Assembly: GCF_013395055.1 (NCBI RefSeq)
Contig: NZ_CP058349.1
Coordinates: forward strand, 1,364,001 to 1,428,000
DNA: 64,000 nucleotides
Source: Pseudomonas sp. ABC1
Lineage (GTDB): Bacteria; Pseudomonadota; Gammaproteobacteria; Pseudomonadales; Pseudomonadaceae
Reading direction: 5' to 3'
The notes below the pieces were generated by a model that did no database searches, had not been told where the DNA came from, and saw nothing but the letters and a program-made list of their open reading frames with translations. Numbering within the stretch: position 1 is the first letter of the stretch; each line of letters begins with the position of its first letter. Positions 39,169 through 47,283 of the stretch are shown piece by piece. The translations under genes were made by a program, and so were the position numbers.

Positions 39169-39449
39169 AGGTCATCTGGACACCCGAAGCCCTGCAGGAT
39201 CGTCTGGATATCTGGGAGTACATCGCAGCCGAAAACCTCCGCGCCGCTGTGCACATGGATGAGCTATTCAGCGCTGCGGCTGCCAGCCTAGCCGACTTTC
39301 CCGACAAGGGTAGATTGGGAGCGATCACCGGTACTCGCGAGCTGATCCCTCACGAGAACTACCGCCTTGTCTATCAGACTGAGCGTGATGCAGTCTGGAT
39401 TCTCACTCTGGTGCACGTCGCCAGAATGTGGCCGCCGATCCAGAGCTAA
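39165..39449 (+). CDS. ParE/RelE-family toxin (PfiT-like)
   Basis: 94 residues: MKVIWTPEALQDRLDIWEYI, NYRLVYQTERDAVWILTLVH and the closing ARMWP are the ParE-like fold signature with the conserved Arg in strand 3. Coupled to the antitoxin by ATGA. Last gene of the element before the att site. Family members inhibit gyrase or translation; which one cannot be told. Confidence 0.86.
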   Translation: MKVIWTPEALQDRLDIWEYIAAENLRAAVHMDELFSAAAASLADFPDKGRLGAITGTRELIPHENYRLVYQTERDAVWILTLVHVARMWPPIQS

Positions 39450-39466
39450 CTGCAATCTCAAGCCGC

Positions 39467-39486
39467 TTTCGACACTTCTTCGACAC
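39467..39486. repeat. Candidate integrase arm-type site, right end
   Basis: TTTCGACACTTCTTCGACAC, a same-orientation copy (18 of 20 bases) of the motif at 32375-32394, located 17 bp after the toxin stop and 66 bp from the att core. Confidence 0.55.
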
Positions 39487-39502
39487 CTTGCATGTCGCAG
39501 AT

Positions 39503-39540
39503 AGCAAAAGCCCCCGAAACTCTAGGAATTTCAGGGGCTT
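39503..39540 (-). terminator. Terminator-like hairpin downstream of tRNA-Ser
   Basis: On the minus strand AAGCCCCTGAAA pairs with TTTCGGGGGCTT and is followed by TTTGCT. It serves the intact tRNA gene now, and because it lies inside the element it was probably brought in by it; the older counterpart is at 32195-32237. Confidence 0.65.
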
Positions 39541-39551
39541 AAGCTTTAGAT

Positions 39552-39578
39552 ATGGCGGAGAGATAGGGATTTGAACCC
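39552..39578. repeat. Right attachment-site repeat, inside tRNA-Ser
   Basis: Identical over 27 bases to 32245-32271. It supplies the T-arm half and acceptor end of the functional tRNA, so integration restores the tRNA. Confidence 0.9.
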
Positions 39579-39642
39579 TAGGAACAGTTGCCTGTTCAAC
39601 GGATTTCGAATCCGTCCCGTTCGACCACTCCGGCATCTCTCC
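39553..39642 (-). tRNA. tRNA-Ser(CGA)
   Basis: 90 nt on the minus strand: acceptor GGAGAGA pairs with TCTCTCC before GCCA; the anticodon stem-loop is ACGGA-TTCGAAA-TCCGT with anticodon CGA (reads TCG serine codons); a long variable arm (class II, typical of Ser) and the T-loop GGTTCAAATCC are present; CCA is encoded. The 3' end is the integration site of the Pf-like element. Confidence 0.95.
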
Positions 39643-39764
39643 AGCGGCGCGCATGATAGCAGCTGGAACGTATTTGTCGAAGCCCGAAACGCTAGTTTTT
39701 TCATTATCTTCAAACGGATGGAGGACGTGTGGGCACGTCCTCCAAGTCCTGGCTGCTGGTTGAC

Positions 39765-40637
39765 TTACTCGGCAGTCAGGCGCGTCAGTGCTTCACGGTA
39801 TTTATCGGCGGTCTTCTGCGCGACGTCGGCCGGTACGGCGGGGGCAGGTGGCTGCTTGTTCCAGCCGGTGGATTCGAGCCAGTCGCGTACGAACTGTTTG
39901 TCGAAACTGGGCGGATTGCTGCCCTCACGGTAGCTGTCGGCGGGCCAGAAACGGCTGGAGTCCGGCGTCAGCGCCTCATCCATCAGGATCAGGGTGCCCT
40001 CTTCGTCCAGGCCGAATTCGAACTTGGTATCGGCGATGATGATGCCACGGGTCGCCGCATACTCGACGGCCGCACTGTAGAGAGCAATCGAAGTATCGCG
40101 CACCTTGGCGGCCAGTTCGGTGCCGATGATGGCTTCGCATTGTTCGTAGGAAATATTCTCGTCGTGATCGCCCACGGCAGCCTTGGTGGAAGGCGTGAAA
40201 ATCGGCTGCGCCAGCTTGGCTGCTTCACGCAACCCCACAGGCAAGGGGATACCGCAGACGGTGCCCTTGCTCTGGTATTCCTTCCAGCCCGAACCGACGA
40301 TATAGCCACGCACAATAGCCTCGACGGCCACCGGCTTCAGACGCTTGGCCACGACCGCACGCCCCTGGACAAGCGGCAACTCTTCGGCGCTGACCACATC
40401 CTCGACACGATCTCCGGTGAAGTGGTTGGGCACCAGCCCCTGCAACTTCTCGAACCAGAAGTTGGAAATCGACGTCAGGATCTTGCCCTTTTCCGGAATC
40501 GGCTCATCGAGGATCACGTCGAAGGCCGACAGACGATCACTGGCGACCATCAGCATGCGCTTGTCATCGATCTCGTAGAGGTCGCGGACTTTCCCGGAAT
40601 AGATTTTCTTCAGACTCAGGCCGCTAGGCGTTGTCAT
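39765..40637 (-). CDS. purC: Phosphoribosylaminoimidazole-succinocarboxamide synthase, long (ADE1-like) form
   Basis: 290 residues with SAICAR synthase motifs KIYSGKVRDLYEIDD, SDRLSAFDVILDEPIPEKG, VEAIVRGYIVGSGWKEYQ and LMDEALTPDSSRFWP. Makes SAICAR from CAIR, aspartate and ATP in purine synthesis. Length and sequence fit the longer ADE1-type synthase rather than the about 237-residue PurC I remember from E. coli and P. aeruginosa (which starts ...ELYRGKAK). It sits beside bamC-dapA, roughly where the short purC is found in Pseudomonas. Confidence 0.93.
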   Translation of the reverse strand: MTTPSGLSLKKIYSGKVRDLYEIDDKRMLMVASDRLSAFDVILDEPIPEKGKILTSISNFWFEKLQGLVPNHFTGDRVEDVVSAEELPLVQGRAVVAKRLKPVAVEAIVRGYIVGSGWKEYQSKGTVCGIPLPVGLREAAKLAQPIFTPSTKAAVGDHDENISYEQCEAIIGTELAAKVRDTSIALYSAAVEYAATRGIIIADTKFEFGLDEEGTLILMDEALTPDSSRFWPADSYREGSNPPSFDKQFVRDWLESTGWNKQPPAPAVPADVAQKTADKYREALTRLTAE

Positions 40638-40721
40638 GGCAGGTATCCAGAAGGTATTCGGAGGTTGGCCGAGGCAAAAAGCAGGGGCCCGCCAGGAAAG
40701 CCTGACGGGCCAGAGCCTCGA

Positions 40722-41831
40722 TTACTGTCCCAGGCTCTCGTTGAGCTGGTTCAGGACGCGACGCGCAACATCGGCGGGCGCCTGGGTGTCGCTATTCTTC
40801 TCTACGGTGATCAGCACATCGCTGGCGATGCTGGTCAGGCGCACCTGGTAACGCTCGGCACGCGCCTCGATATCGTCCTTGCTGTCGCCGAAGCCGAAGA
40901 GGCGGGCGAAGAAGCCAGGCTTGTCCGCATCCTTGTCGGCACCCTCGGCCAGGTTGATGTAGTACAGGCCAAGCGTACGATCGAGGTCGTCGACACGGAT
41001 GTCGCTGGCCTCCAGCGCACGACCGATACGCGACCAGGCACGGTCGAACGTGCTGTCCAGACGCAGCAGCGGGTTACCGCTGCCATCCGTCTCGAGTGCT
41101 ACGCGGCTCGGCGCATCGAAGTCGCGCTCGGCCAGCAGGGAGACCGAGTCGCCTTGCTGGGCAGTACGCGACAGGCTGGCATGCAACTCGTCCAGCAATA
41201 CGCGATCGACTTCCTTGTTGCTGGAGTTCTCTGGCCAGGCCACATCCGTCTCGCTGCCTTCAGGGCGCTGGACGCTGACCAGGAAGATCTCGCTGGTACT
41301 GCGCTGCACGCCTGGCTCGACACGAACACGGACACGGATTTCCTTGTCGTTTTCCAAGCCGAGGTTACGCGCCAGCGCCTGGTTCAGGCGTCCACCGCTA
41401 CGCCAGTCAGTCACCAGCTCACCCGTCTGCGGTCGCTCGTCGGCGATGTCGAAGCCATTGTCCGTCAGGTACTGGCGCACGGATGCCCAGACCTGCGCAG
41501 GTGTGCGGATCGCGACCAGCCAGCGTGCATCTTCGGAGCTTTGCAGGCTGAAGTCGCTGCTCTCGGCAGCGAATGGCAGCTTCTGCGGCCGAGGCACCTC
41601 GAACTTGCCCGGATTGGCCGGCAGGTCGGCCACCCGACGCGGAATCGGCAGCAGAGGGTCCAGCCCTCGTACTTGAACACCTTCAGGCACCTGCATCACA
41701 GGCGTCTGGCTTGCCTCCAGGTAATCACTGCCGCGATCACGGAAATATCCGTCATCGCCCCACAACCAGCCGCACCCGCTGGTGCCGGTGATGATCAGTG
41801 CCAGGGTCGAGAATCCGGCCAGTCGCTTCAT
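40722..41831 (-). CDS. bamC: Outer-membrane assembly lipoprotein BamC
   Basis: 369 residues from ATG 41831 (AAGGAA upstream). Lipobox TGTSGC with Cys20. The N-terminal unstructured BamA-interacting stretch (RDRGSDYLEASQTPVMQVPE) and two helix-grip domains match BamC/NlpB. Component of the BAM complex inserting outer-membrane beta-barrels. 16 bp after dapA on the same strand, the conserved dapA-bamC operon. Confidence 0.92.
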   Translation of the reverse strand: MKRLAGFSTLALIITGTSGCGWLWGDDGYFRDRGSDYLEASQTPVMQVPEGVQVRGLDPLLPIPRRVADLPANPGKFEVPRPQKLPFAAESSDFSLQSSEDARWLVAIRTPAQVWASVRQYLTDNGFDIADERPQTGELVTDWRSGGRLNQALARNLGLENDKEIRVRVRVEPGVQRSTSEIFLVSVQRPEGSETDVAWPENSSNKEVDRVLLDELHASLSRTAQQGDSVSLLAERDFDAPSRVALETDGSGNPLLRLDSTFDRAWSRIGRALEASDIRVDDLDRTLGLYYINLAEGADKDADKPGFFARLFGFGDSKDDIEARAERYQVRLTSIASDVLITVEKNSDTQAPADVARRVLNQLNESLGQ

Positions 41832-41847
41832 GGATGTTCCTTCGTAA

Positions 41848-42726
41848 TTAAACCAGTACGCCGGACTGACGCAGAGCCTGGGCAACCTGCCCGTGATATT
41901 GCTCGCTCAGCCAGGTCAGCGGCAGGCGGATGCCTTCTTGCATCAGCCCCATTTCATGCAGCGCCCATTTGACCGGGATCGGGTTGGACTCGATGAAGAG
42001 TTTCTCGTGCAACGGCAGCAGGCGCTCGTTGATCGCCCGCATCCCGGCGGCGTCGCCTGCCAGTGCGGCACGGCACAGATCCGCCATGGCGCGCGGCGCT
42101 ACGTTGGCGGTCACGGAGATATTGCCCTTGGCACCCAGCAGGATGAGTTCGCCTGCGGTGGCGTCGTCGCCGGAGAATACCAGGAAGTCCTTGCCGACAC
42201 GGTCGAGCACTTCCTGACCACGCGTGAGATTTCCGGTGGCCTCTTTGACGCCGATGATATTCGGCACGGTCGACAGGCGCGCGATGGTGTCAGGCAGCAT
42301 GTCGCATGCCGTACGACCCGGCACGTTGTAGAGAATCTGCGGAATCGCCACGGCCTCGGCGATGTGCTTGTGGTGCTGGTAGAGGCCTTCCTGGGTCGGC
42401 TTGTTGTAGTACGGCGTCACCAGCAGGCAGGCATCCGCCCCGGCGCGCTTGGCATTCGCGGTCAGCTCGACCGCCTCGCTCGTCGAGTTGGCGCCCGTAC
42501 CGGCGATGACCGGAATACGGCCATTGACCTGGTCGACGACACGCCGGATCACTTCGATGTGCTCTGCCACGGACAACGTGGCCGACTCGCCCGTCGTGCC
42601 TACCGCAACGATTGCATTGGTGCCTTCCTGCAGATGGAAGTCCACCAACTTGCTCAGGCTGCTCCAATCAAGACCACCCGCTGGGTCCATTGGCGTGACC
42701 AATGCCACAATACTGCCCGAAATCAT
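41848..42726 (-). CDS. dapA: 4-hydroxy-tetrahydrodipicolinate synthase
   Basis: 292 residues, CAGGAG before ATG 42726. Motifs GTTGESATL, TPYYNKPTQEGLY (catalytic Tyr region) and IIGVKEATGN (Schiff-base Lys) are all present. Condenses pyruvate and aspartate semialdehyde, first step of lysine/diaminopimelate synthesis. Followed by bamC. Confidence 0.97.
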   Translation of the reverse strand: MISGSIVALVTPMDPAGGLDWSSLSKLVDFHLQEGTNAIVAVGTTGESATLSVAEHIEVIRRVVDQVNGRIPVIAGTGANSTSEAVELTANAKRAGADACLLVTPYYNKPTQEGLYQHHKHIAEAVAIPQILYNVPGRTACDMLPDTIARLSTVPNIIGVKEATGNLTRGQEVLDRVGKDFLVFSGDDATAGELILLGAKGNISVTANVAPRAMADLCRAALAGDAAGMRAINERLLPLHEKLFIESNPIPVKWALHEMGLMQEGIRLPLTWLSEQYHGQVAQALRQSGVLV

Positions 42727-42962
42727 GCAATCGCTCCTGGCGGAAAATAAGGAGGCGTTATGGTACAAGGCTCCATTACGCTTTGCGAGTATGCAGATTC
42801 CATCCTTTTACGGCGGATCAGCCGGCCACACCGTGCATTTCGCCACACAAGCAAGCCGCTCATTCCCTATCCGGGCGCATTTCGCTACTCTTTAAAGCTT
42901 TTCGGCCCTCGCGATCCGCTCGCCGGGCTGACCGATCGAGTCACCATCTCCAGGAATGCTGC

Positions 42963-43529
42963 ATGTCCACCCCCTCCTCAACCACTCCTCGCGAACAGTT
43001 CCTCGTCATCAGCGCCCTTGGCGCCAATCCCATGGAGCTGACCCATGTGCTTTGCCGTGCCAGCAACGAAAGCCGCTGCTCGGTGGTCAGCACACGCCTG
43101 TCTCGCCACGGCGAGTGCAGTGCACTGGTCCTGGAAGTGACGGGAAGCTGGGATGCACTGGTGCGCATGGAGGGCCTGCTGCCCAGCCTGTCCAAGAAGC
43201 ACGCGTTCACCGCCAATGTGGTGCGCAGCGAGCCTCAGGAAGTACGGCCAATGGCACTGCCCTACGTCGCCTACGTCAGCGCGGTCTATCGCCCGGACAT
43301 TCTCAACGAGCTGTGCCAGTTCTTCATCGACCACCGGGTAGAGCTGGAGGCCCTGAGCTGCGATACCTATCAGGCACCGCAGACCGGCGGCACCATGCTC
43401 AACGCGACGCTGACCGTGACCCTGCCGGCGGGCACCCAGATCAGCTGGCTGCGCGACCAGTTCCTGGACTTCGCCGACGCACTGAACCTCGACGCCCTGA
43501 TCGAACCCTGGCGCCCGCAGACCCCTTGA
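42963..43529 (+). CDS. Glycine cleavage system regulator-like ACT protein
   Basis: 188 residues from ATG 42963 (AGGA upstream). Two ACT domains: FLVISALGANPMELTHVLCR and VAYVSAVYRPDILNELCQF. Similar to GcvR-family proteins; in Pseudomonas it is annotated as a glycine cleavage regulator upstream of bcp. Divergent from dapA over 236 bp (no other feature seen there) and 10 bp before bcp. Confidence 0.85.
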   Translation: MSTPSSTTPREQFLVISALGANPMELTHVLCRASNESRCSVVSTRLSRHGECSALVLEVTGSWDALVRMEGLLPSLSKKHAFTANVVRSEPQEVRPMALPYVAYVSAVYRPDILNELCQFFIDHRVELEALSCDTYQAPQTGGTMLNATLTVTLPAGTQISWLRDQFLDFADALNLDALIEPWRPQTP

Positions 43530-43539
43530 GGAAATGCCC

Positions 43540-44013
43540 ATGTCCGTAGAAATCGACCAACCTGTCCCGGCTTTTCAGGCCGAAGCCACCAGCAACCTGA
43601 GCATCACCCAGGAGTCGCTGCGAGGCAAACAGACCGTCCTCTATTTCTATCCGAAGGACAACACCCCTGGCTGCACCACCGAGGGCCAGGGTTTCCGCGA
43701 CCTGCATGCCGCCTTCCTGGCTTGCAACACGCAGGTCTTCGGGGTCTCCCGCGACAGCCTGAAAACCCACGAGAACTTCAAGCGCAAACAGGAATTTCCG
43801 TTCGAGCTGATCAGTGACAAGGATGAACAGCTCTGCCAACTGCTCGACGTGATCAAGCTGAAAAAGCTCTACGGCAAGGAATACCTCGGCGTCGATCGCA
43901 GCACTTTCCTCATCGACAGTGATGGCGTATTGCGCCAGGCGTGGCGCGGCGTGAAAGTACCAGGCCATGTGCAGGCGGTACTGGATGCCGCCGAGGCACT
44001 GAACAAAGCCTGA
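43540..44013 (+). CDS. bcp: Thioredoxin-dependent thiol peroxidase (peroxiredoxin Q/Bcp)
   Basis: 157 residues from ATG 43540, eight nt after GAGG (the ATG at 43534 is too close). Peroxiredoxin motif YFYPKDNTPGCTTEGQGF contains the peroxidatic Cys; no CTxE-C resolving Cys five residues later, where E-G-Q-G-F is found. A further Cys occurs in FLACNTQVFG. Reduces hydroperoxides with thioredoxin. Confidence 0.93.
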   Translation: MSVEIDQPVPAFQAEATSNLSITQESLRGKQTVLYFYPKDNTPGCTTEGQGFRDLHAAFLACNTQVFGVSRDSLKTHENFKRKQEFPFELISDKDEQLCQLLDVIKLKKLYGKEYLGVDRSTFLIDSDGVLRQAWRGVKVPGHVQAVLDAAEALNKA

Positions 44014-44071
44014 GGAGTACTGCGCGGCTTGCCTGCGAGGCACGCATGCAGGAGCCTGGTCGCATCAGCGT

Positions 44072-44320
44072 TCAGGCCTTCCTCAACCAGTAACGAAATA
44101 CACCGCCAACCTCCTCGTCGCGCAGCAACTCATGCCCGGAGAGCCTGGCAAAGCTGCGGAAATCCCGCTGCGATCCTGGGTCGGTCGCGGTCACCTTGAG
44201 CACGGCGCCACTGGCCAGCCCATTGAGCGAGAGCTTGGCCTTGAGCAGCGGCATCGGACAGCTCAAGCCGCTCGCATCCAGTTCGGCATCGTGCGCGGGC
44301 ACACCAGCCATGTCGACCAT
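44072..44320 (-). CDS. TusA-family sulfurtransferase-like protein
   Basis: 82 residues, GAGGAGGT eight nt before ATG 44320. Contains DASGLSCPMPLLKAKLSL, the CPxP motif with active Cys of TusA/SirA. Divergent from the M48 peptidase gene. In P. aeruginosa the homologue next to bcp (PA1006) affects molybdenum homeostasis, as I recall; transfer of that role is inference. Confidence 0.88.
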   Translation of the reverse strand: MVDMAGVPAHDAELDASGLSCPMPLLKAKLSLNGLASGAVLKVTATDPGSQRDFRSFARLSGHELLRDEEVGGVFRYWLRKA

Positions 44321-44457
44321 ATCCACCTCCTCGCAAAGCCGCGCAGAATACCTATCATTGAGCCGCTCTGGCCAGCCAGCGACGAGGAACGCTACAGTAG
44401 CGCCGTTGCCCAACTGTCTCCGACCTAAACCTGCAAACCACACATGAGCCTCGATGG

Positions 44458-45885
44458 ATGAAATTCCTGCGCCCCGCCCTGCTGACGCTCGCCTGCCTGC
44501 TATCGCAACCGACCTGGTCCGATGACTTGCCCTCACTGGGCGACGCCAGCTCCGGCATCGTGTCCCCAGAACAGGAATACCAGCTTGGCAGGGCTTGGCT
44601 GAGCATGTTGCGCGGACAGATCGCCCAACTGTCCGACCCGGTACTCAAGGACTACGTGGAAAGCAGCGTCTACAAACTGGCGGAAACCAGCCAGTTGCAG
44701 GACCGCAGACTGGAGTTCGTACTGATCGCCAGCCCGCAACTCAACGCATTCGCGGCGCCAGGCGGCATCATCGGGGTCAATGGCGGGCTGTTCCTGCATG
44801 CCCAGACCGAGGCGGAATACGCTTCGGTACTTGCACACGAACTTGCCCACCTTTCGCAACGGCACTTCGCCCGAGGTGTCGAGGCGCAACAGCGGATGCA
44901 ACTGCCCATGATGGCGGCGCTGCTGGCCGGTGTGGTCGCGGCCGCGGCCGGCGCCGGGGACGCGGGCATGGCGGCGATCCTGTCCACCCAGGCTGCCGCC
45001 ATTCAGTCGCAGCGCCGCTTCTCGCGCCAGAATGAGCAGGAAGCGGACCGCATCGGCCTGATCAACCTCGAAAAGGCCGGCTATGACCCGAAGGCCATGC
45101 CGTCGATGTTCGAGCGCCTGATGCGCCAATATCGCTACGACCAGAAACCACCGGAATTCCTGCTGACCCACCCGGTCAACGAATCGCGTATCGCGGATAC
45201 CAAGAACCGTGCCGAGCAATACAGCGGCAAGGGGCGAGAGGACAGCCTGCGCTATCAGTTGGTGCGCTCCCGCGTGCAGCTCCGTTTCGAGTCGACGCCC
45301 GGCCTGGGCACCAAACGCTTCCGCGCCATGCTCGACGAAAACCCGAACCTCGATGCCGCGCGTTACGGCCTGACACTGGCCTTGATCAAGGGCGGCCAGT
45401 TGGAGGAGGCACTGAAAACCCTGACGCCCCTGCTCCAGAGGCAACCTGACGACCTGCTCTACAACCTGGCGAACATCGAGTTGGATATCACCGCCAATCG
45501 CTTGCAGCAGGCCCTCGACAGGGCACAGCGCATGCTGCGCCTCTACCCTGGCAGCTATCCCGCACAGCAGTCACTGATCGATGCACTGACCAAGCAAGGC
45601 AAGACCAGCGAAGCCGAGCGCGAGCTGGACAAACTCTCGGCCAACCGCCCGCGTGATCCGGACATCTGGTATCAGGTCGCGGAAATGCGTGGCCTGACCG
45701 GCAATATCGTCGGCCTGCACCAGGCCCGCGCAGAGTACTTCGCACTGGTCGGCGACTACAGCCAGGCCACCGAACAGCTCGACCTGGCCAAGCGCCGTTC
45801 GAACAACTTCCAGCTGGCATCGCGTATCGACGCACGGCAGCGCCAACTGGAAGAAGAAAAACGCATGATCGAGAACATGCGCTAG
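44458..45885 (+). CDS. Periplasmic M48 metalloprotease with TPR repeats (BepA-like)
   Basis: 475 residues. Signal peptide MKFLRPALLTLACLLSQPTWS. Zinc site HELAHLSQRH (His127, Glu128, His131), third ligand region RQNEQEADRIGLINL, then C-terminal TPRs (LYNLANIELDITANRLQQAL; LYPGSYPAQQSLIDALTKQG). The architecture matches BepA, which helps assemble or degrade LptD at the outer membrane. Confidence 0.9.
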   Translation: MKFLRPALLTLACLLSQPTWSDDLPSLGDASSGIVSPEQEYQLGRAWLSMLRGQIAQLSDPVLKDYVESSVYKLAETSQLQDRRLEFVLIASPQLNAFAAPGGIIGVNGGLFLHAQTEAEYASVLAHELAHLSQRHFARGVEAQQRMQLPMMAALLAGVVAAAAGAGDAGMAAILSTQAAAIQSQRRFSRQNEQEADRIGLINLEKAGYDPKAMPSMFERLMRQYRYDQKPPEFLLTHPVNESRIADTKNRAEQYSGKGREDSLRYQLVRSRVQLRFESTPGLGTKRFRAMLDENPNLDAARYGLTLALIKGGQLEEALKTLTPLLQRQPDDLLYNLANIELDITANRLQQALDRAQRMLRLYPGSYPAQQSLIDALTKQGKTSEAERELDKLSANRPRDPDIWYQVAEMRGLTGNIVGLHQARAEYFALVGDYSQATEQLDLAKRRSNNFQLASRIDARQRQLEEEKRMIENMR

Positions 45886-45903
45886 ACGCCACTACTCAGC
45901 AAC

Positions 45904-46962
45904 TCAGGCGTTGCCCACCAGCTTTAGCCTGGCCGCCTGGGTGAAGTCCAGCATGCGCTTGAGTGGGCGAATTGCCCGCGGAATCAATGCGGGATCGACG
46001 AAGATTTCGTTACTGCCCGTGCGTAGGCAATCCAGCGTGCGCTCCAGCGTATTCATGGCCATCCACGGGCAGTGGGCGCAGCTTCGGCAAGCAGCACCGT
46101 TACCCGCGGTGGGCGCCTCGACGAACACCTTGTCCGGACACAGCTGCTGCATCTTGTAGAAGATGCCCCGGTCCGTCGCCACGATGAAGTGGGTATTCGG
46201 CAAGGTCTGGGCTGCCTTGATCAACTGACTGGTAGACCCCACCGCATCGGCGAGCCGCACCACCGCCTCAGGCGACTCCGGGTGCACGAGGATCGCAGCC
46301 TCAGGGTACAGCGCCTTCATATCTTCGAGCTGCTTGGCCTTGAACTCCTCGTGGACGATACAGGCACCGTCCCACAGCAGCATGTCGGCACCGCTTTCAC
46401 GCTGGACATAATTGCCCAGGTGCTTGTCCGGCGCCCAGATCAGCTTCTCGCCGTTATCCATCAGGCTTTCGACGATCTCCAGCGCGCAACTGGAAGTCAC
46501 CACCCAGTCAGCCCGCGCCTTGACCGCCGCCGAGGTATTGGCATAGACCACCACGGTACGCTCGGGATGCTGGTCACAGAAGGCACTGAACTCATCCACC
46601 GGGCAACCCAGGTCCAGCGAACAGGTCGCCTCCAGTGTCGGCATCAACACCCGCTTCTCGGGATTGAGGATCTTCGCCGTCTCGCCCATGAACTTGACCC
46701 CGGCGACCACCACCGTGCTGGCGGAGTGCTGGTTGCCAAAGCGCGCCATTTCCAGGGAATCGGAGACACAGCCACCCGTCTCCTCGGCCAGGGACTGCAA
46801 GACCGGGTCGCAGTAGTAATGCGCAACCAGCACGGCATTCTGCCGCTTCAGTTCGCCCCCGATCTCGGCACGCAGTTGTGCTTCCTGATCGGGCGTCAGG
46901 GGCCTGGGTTGCTTGGCCGCCAGATGGGCCTGGACGAGGACGCGTTCGGATATCTGTGTCAT
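45904..46962 (-). CDS. nadA: Quinolinate synthase A
   Basis: 352 residues from ATG 46962. VLVAHYYCDPVLQSLAEETG, the Cys ligands of the [4Fe-4S] cluster (EATCSLDLGCP, TSSCALEIVE, CRSCAHCPWMAM) and NTSAAVKARADW are conserved. Makes quinolinate from iminoaspartate and DHAP in NAD synthesis. Convergent with the protease gene, 18 bp apart. Confidence 0.97.
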   Translation of the reverse strand: MTQISERVLVQAHLAAKQPRPLTPDQEAQLRAEIGGELKRQNAVLVAHYYCDPVLQSLAEETGGCVSDSLEMARFGNQHSASTVVVAGVKFMGETAKILNPEKRVLMPTLEATCSLDLGCPVDEFSAFCDQHPERTVVVYANTSAAVKARADWVVTSSCALEIVESLMDNGEKLIWAPDKHLGNYVQRESGADMLLWDGACIVHEEFKAKQLEDMKALYPEAAILVHPESPEAVVRLADAVGSTSQLIKAAQTLPNTHFIVATDRGIFYKMQQLCPDKVFVEAPTAGNGAACRSCAHCPWMAMNTLERTLDCLRTGSNEIFVDPALIPRAIRPLKRMLDFTQAARLKLVGNA

Positions 46963-47212
46963 TGCTCGGCGCTGCTCAGCACATGGAATACCGGGCCATG
47001 GAGACCCGCGCAATAGTGAGAAAGGAATGAAGCAAGGAAGGTGCCATTCACTCCGACTCGACCTTTTCCAGAGAGGGGGCCGAATACTAGCTGAAGCCTT
47101 CACAAAAGGGAAAGCGATGCCTGGCAAGGCTTTGCGTAGCGAAAATCAACTGCAATAAGAAAGCATCAAAAGGGAATTTTCATGCCAGTTGAAGACATTT
47201 ACAGCTCAAATG
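46963..47212. promoter_or_regulatory. nadA upstream region
   Basis: About 250 bp upstream of nadA up to the terminator of the CoA-transferase gene. It should hold the nadA promoter, but no operator is recognisable and no additional gene is credible. Confidence 0.35.
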
Positions 47213-47246
47213 AAAAAACCCCGGAAGCCAGGCTTCCGGGGTTTTT
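47213..47246. terminator. Bidirectional intrinsic terminator
   Basis: AAAAAA-CCCCGGAAGCC-A-GGCTTCCGGGG-TTTTT: an 11-bp stem with a very small loop and A/T tracts on both sides. Ends the leftward CoA-transferase gene 38 bp after its stop. Confidence 0.9.
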
Positions 47247-47283
47247 CAATGTGGCGTGGCGCTTTCGCCGCGCCAACCGTCAC

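Larger units (their letters stand above)
32245..39578. mobile_element. Pf-like filamentous prophage derivative (satellite-like) integrated in tRNA-Ser
   Basis: A 7.3-kb element bounded by 27-bp direct repeats in a tRNA-Ser(CGA) gene. Gene order from left: two cassette genes, a membrane protein, a leftward repressor-like gene, excisionase-like genes, a small Pf-type gene, Rep, tyrosine integrase, ParD/ParE-type toxin-antitoxin, att. This is the ends-and-replication order of Pf prophages (accessory genes, repressor, xis ... rep, int, pfiAT) as I know them. The block between the small gene and Rep, where ssDNA-binding, coat, adsorption and Zot genes belong, is reduced to about 460 bp. I infer a satellite or decayed prophage. 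Confidence 0.85.
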
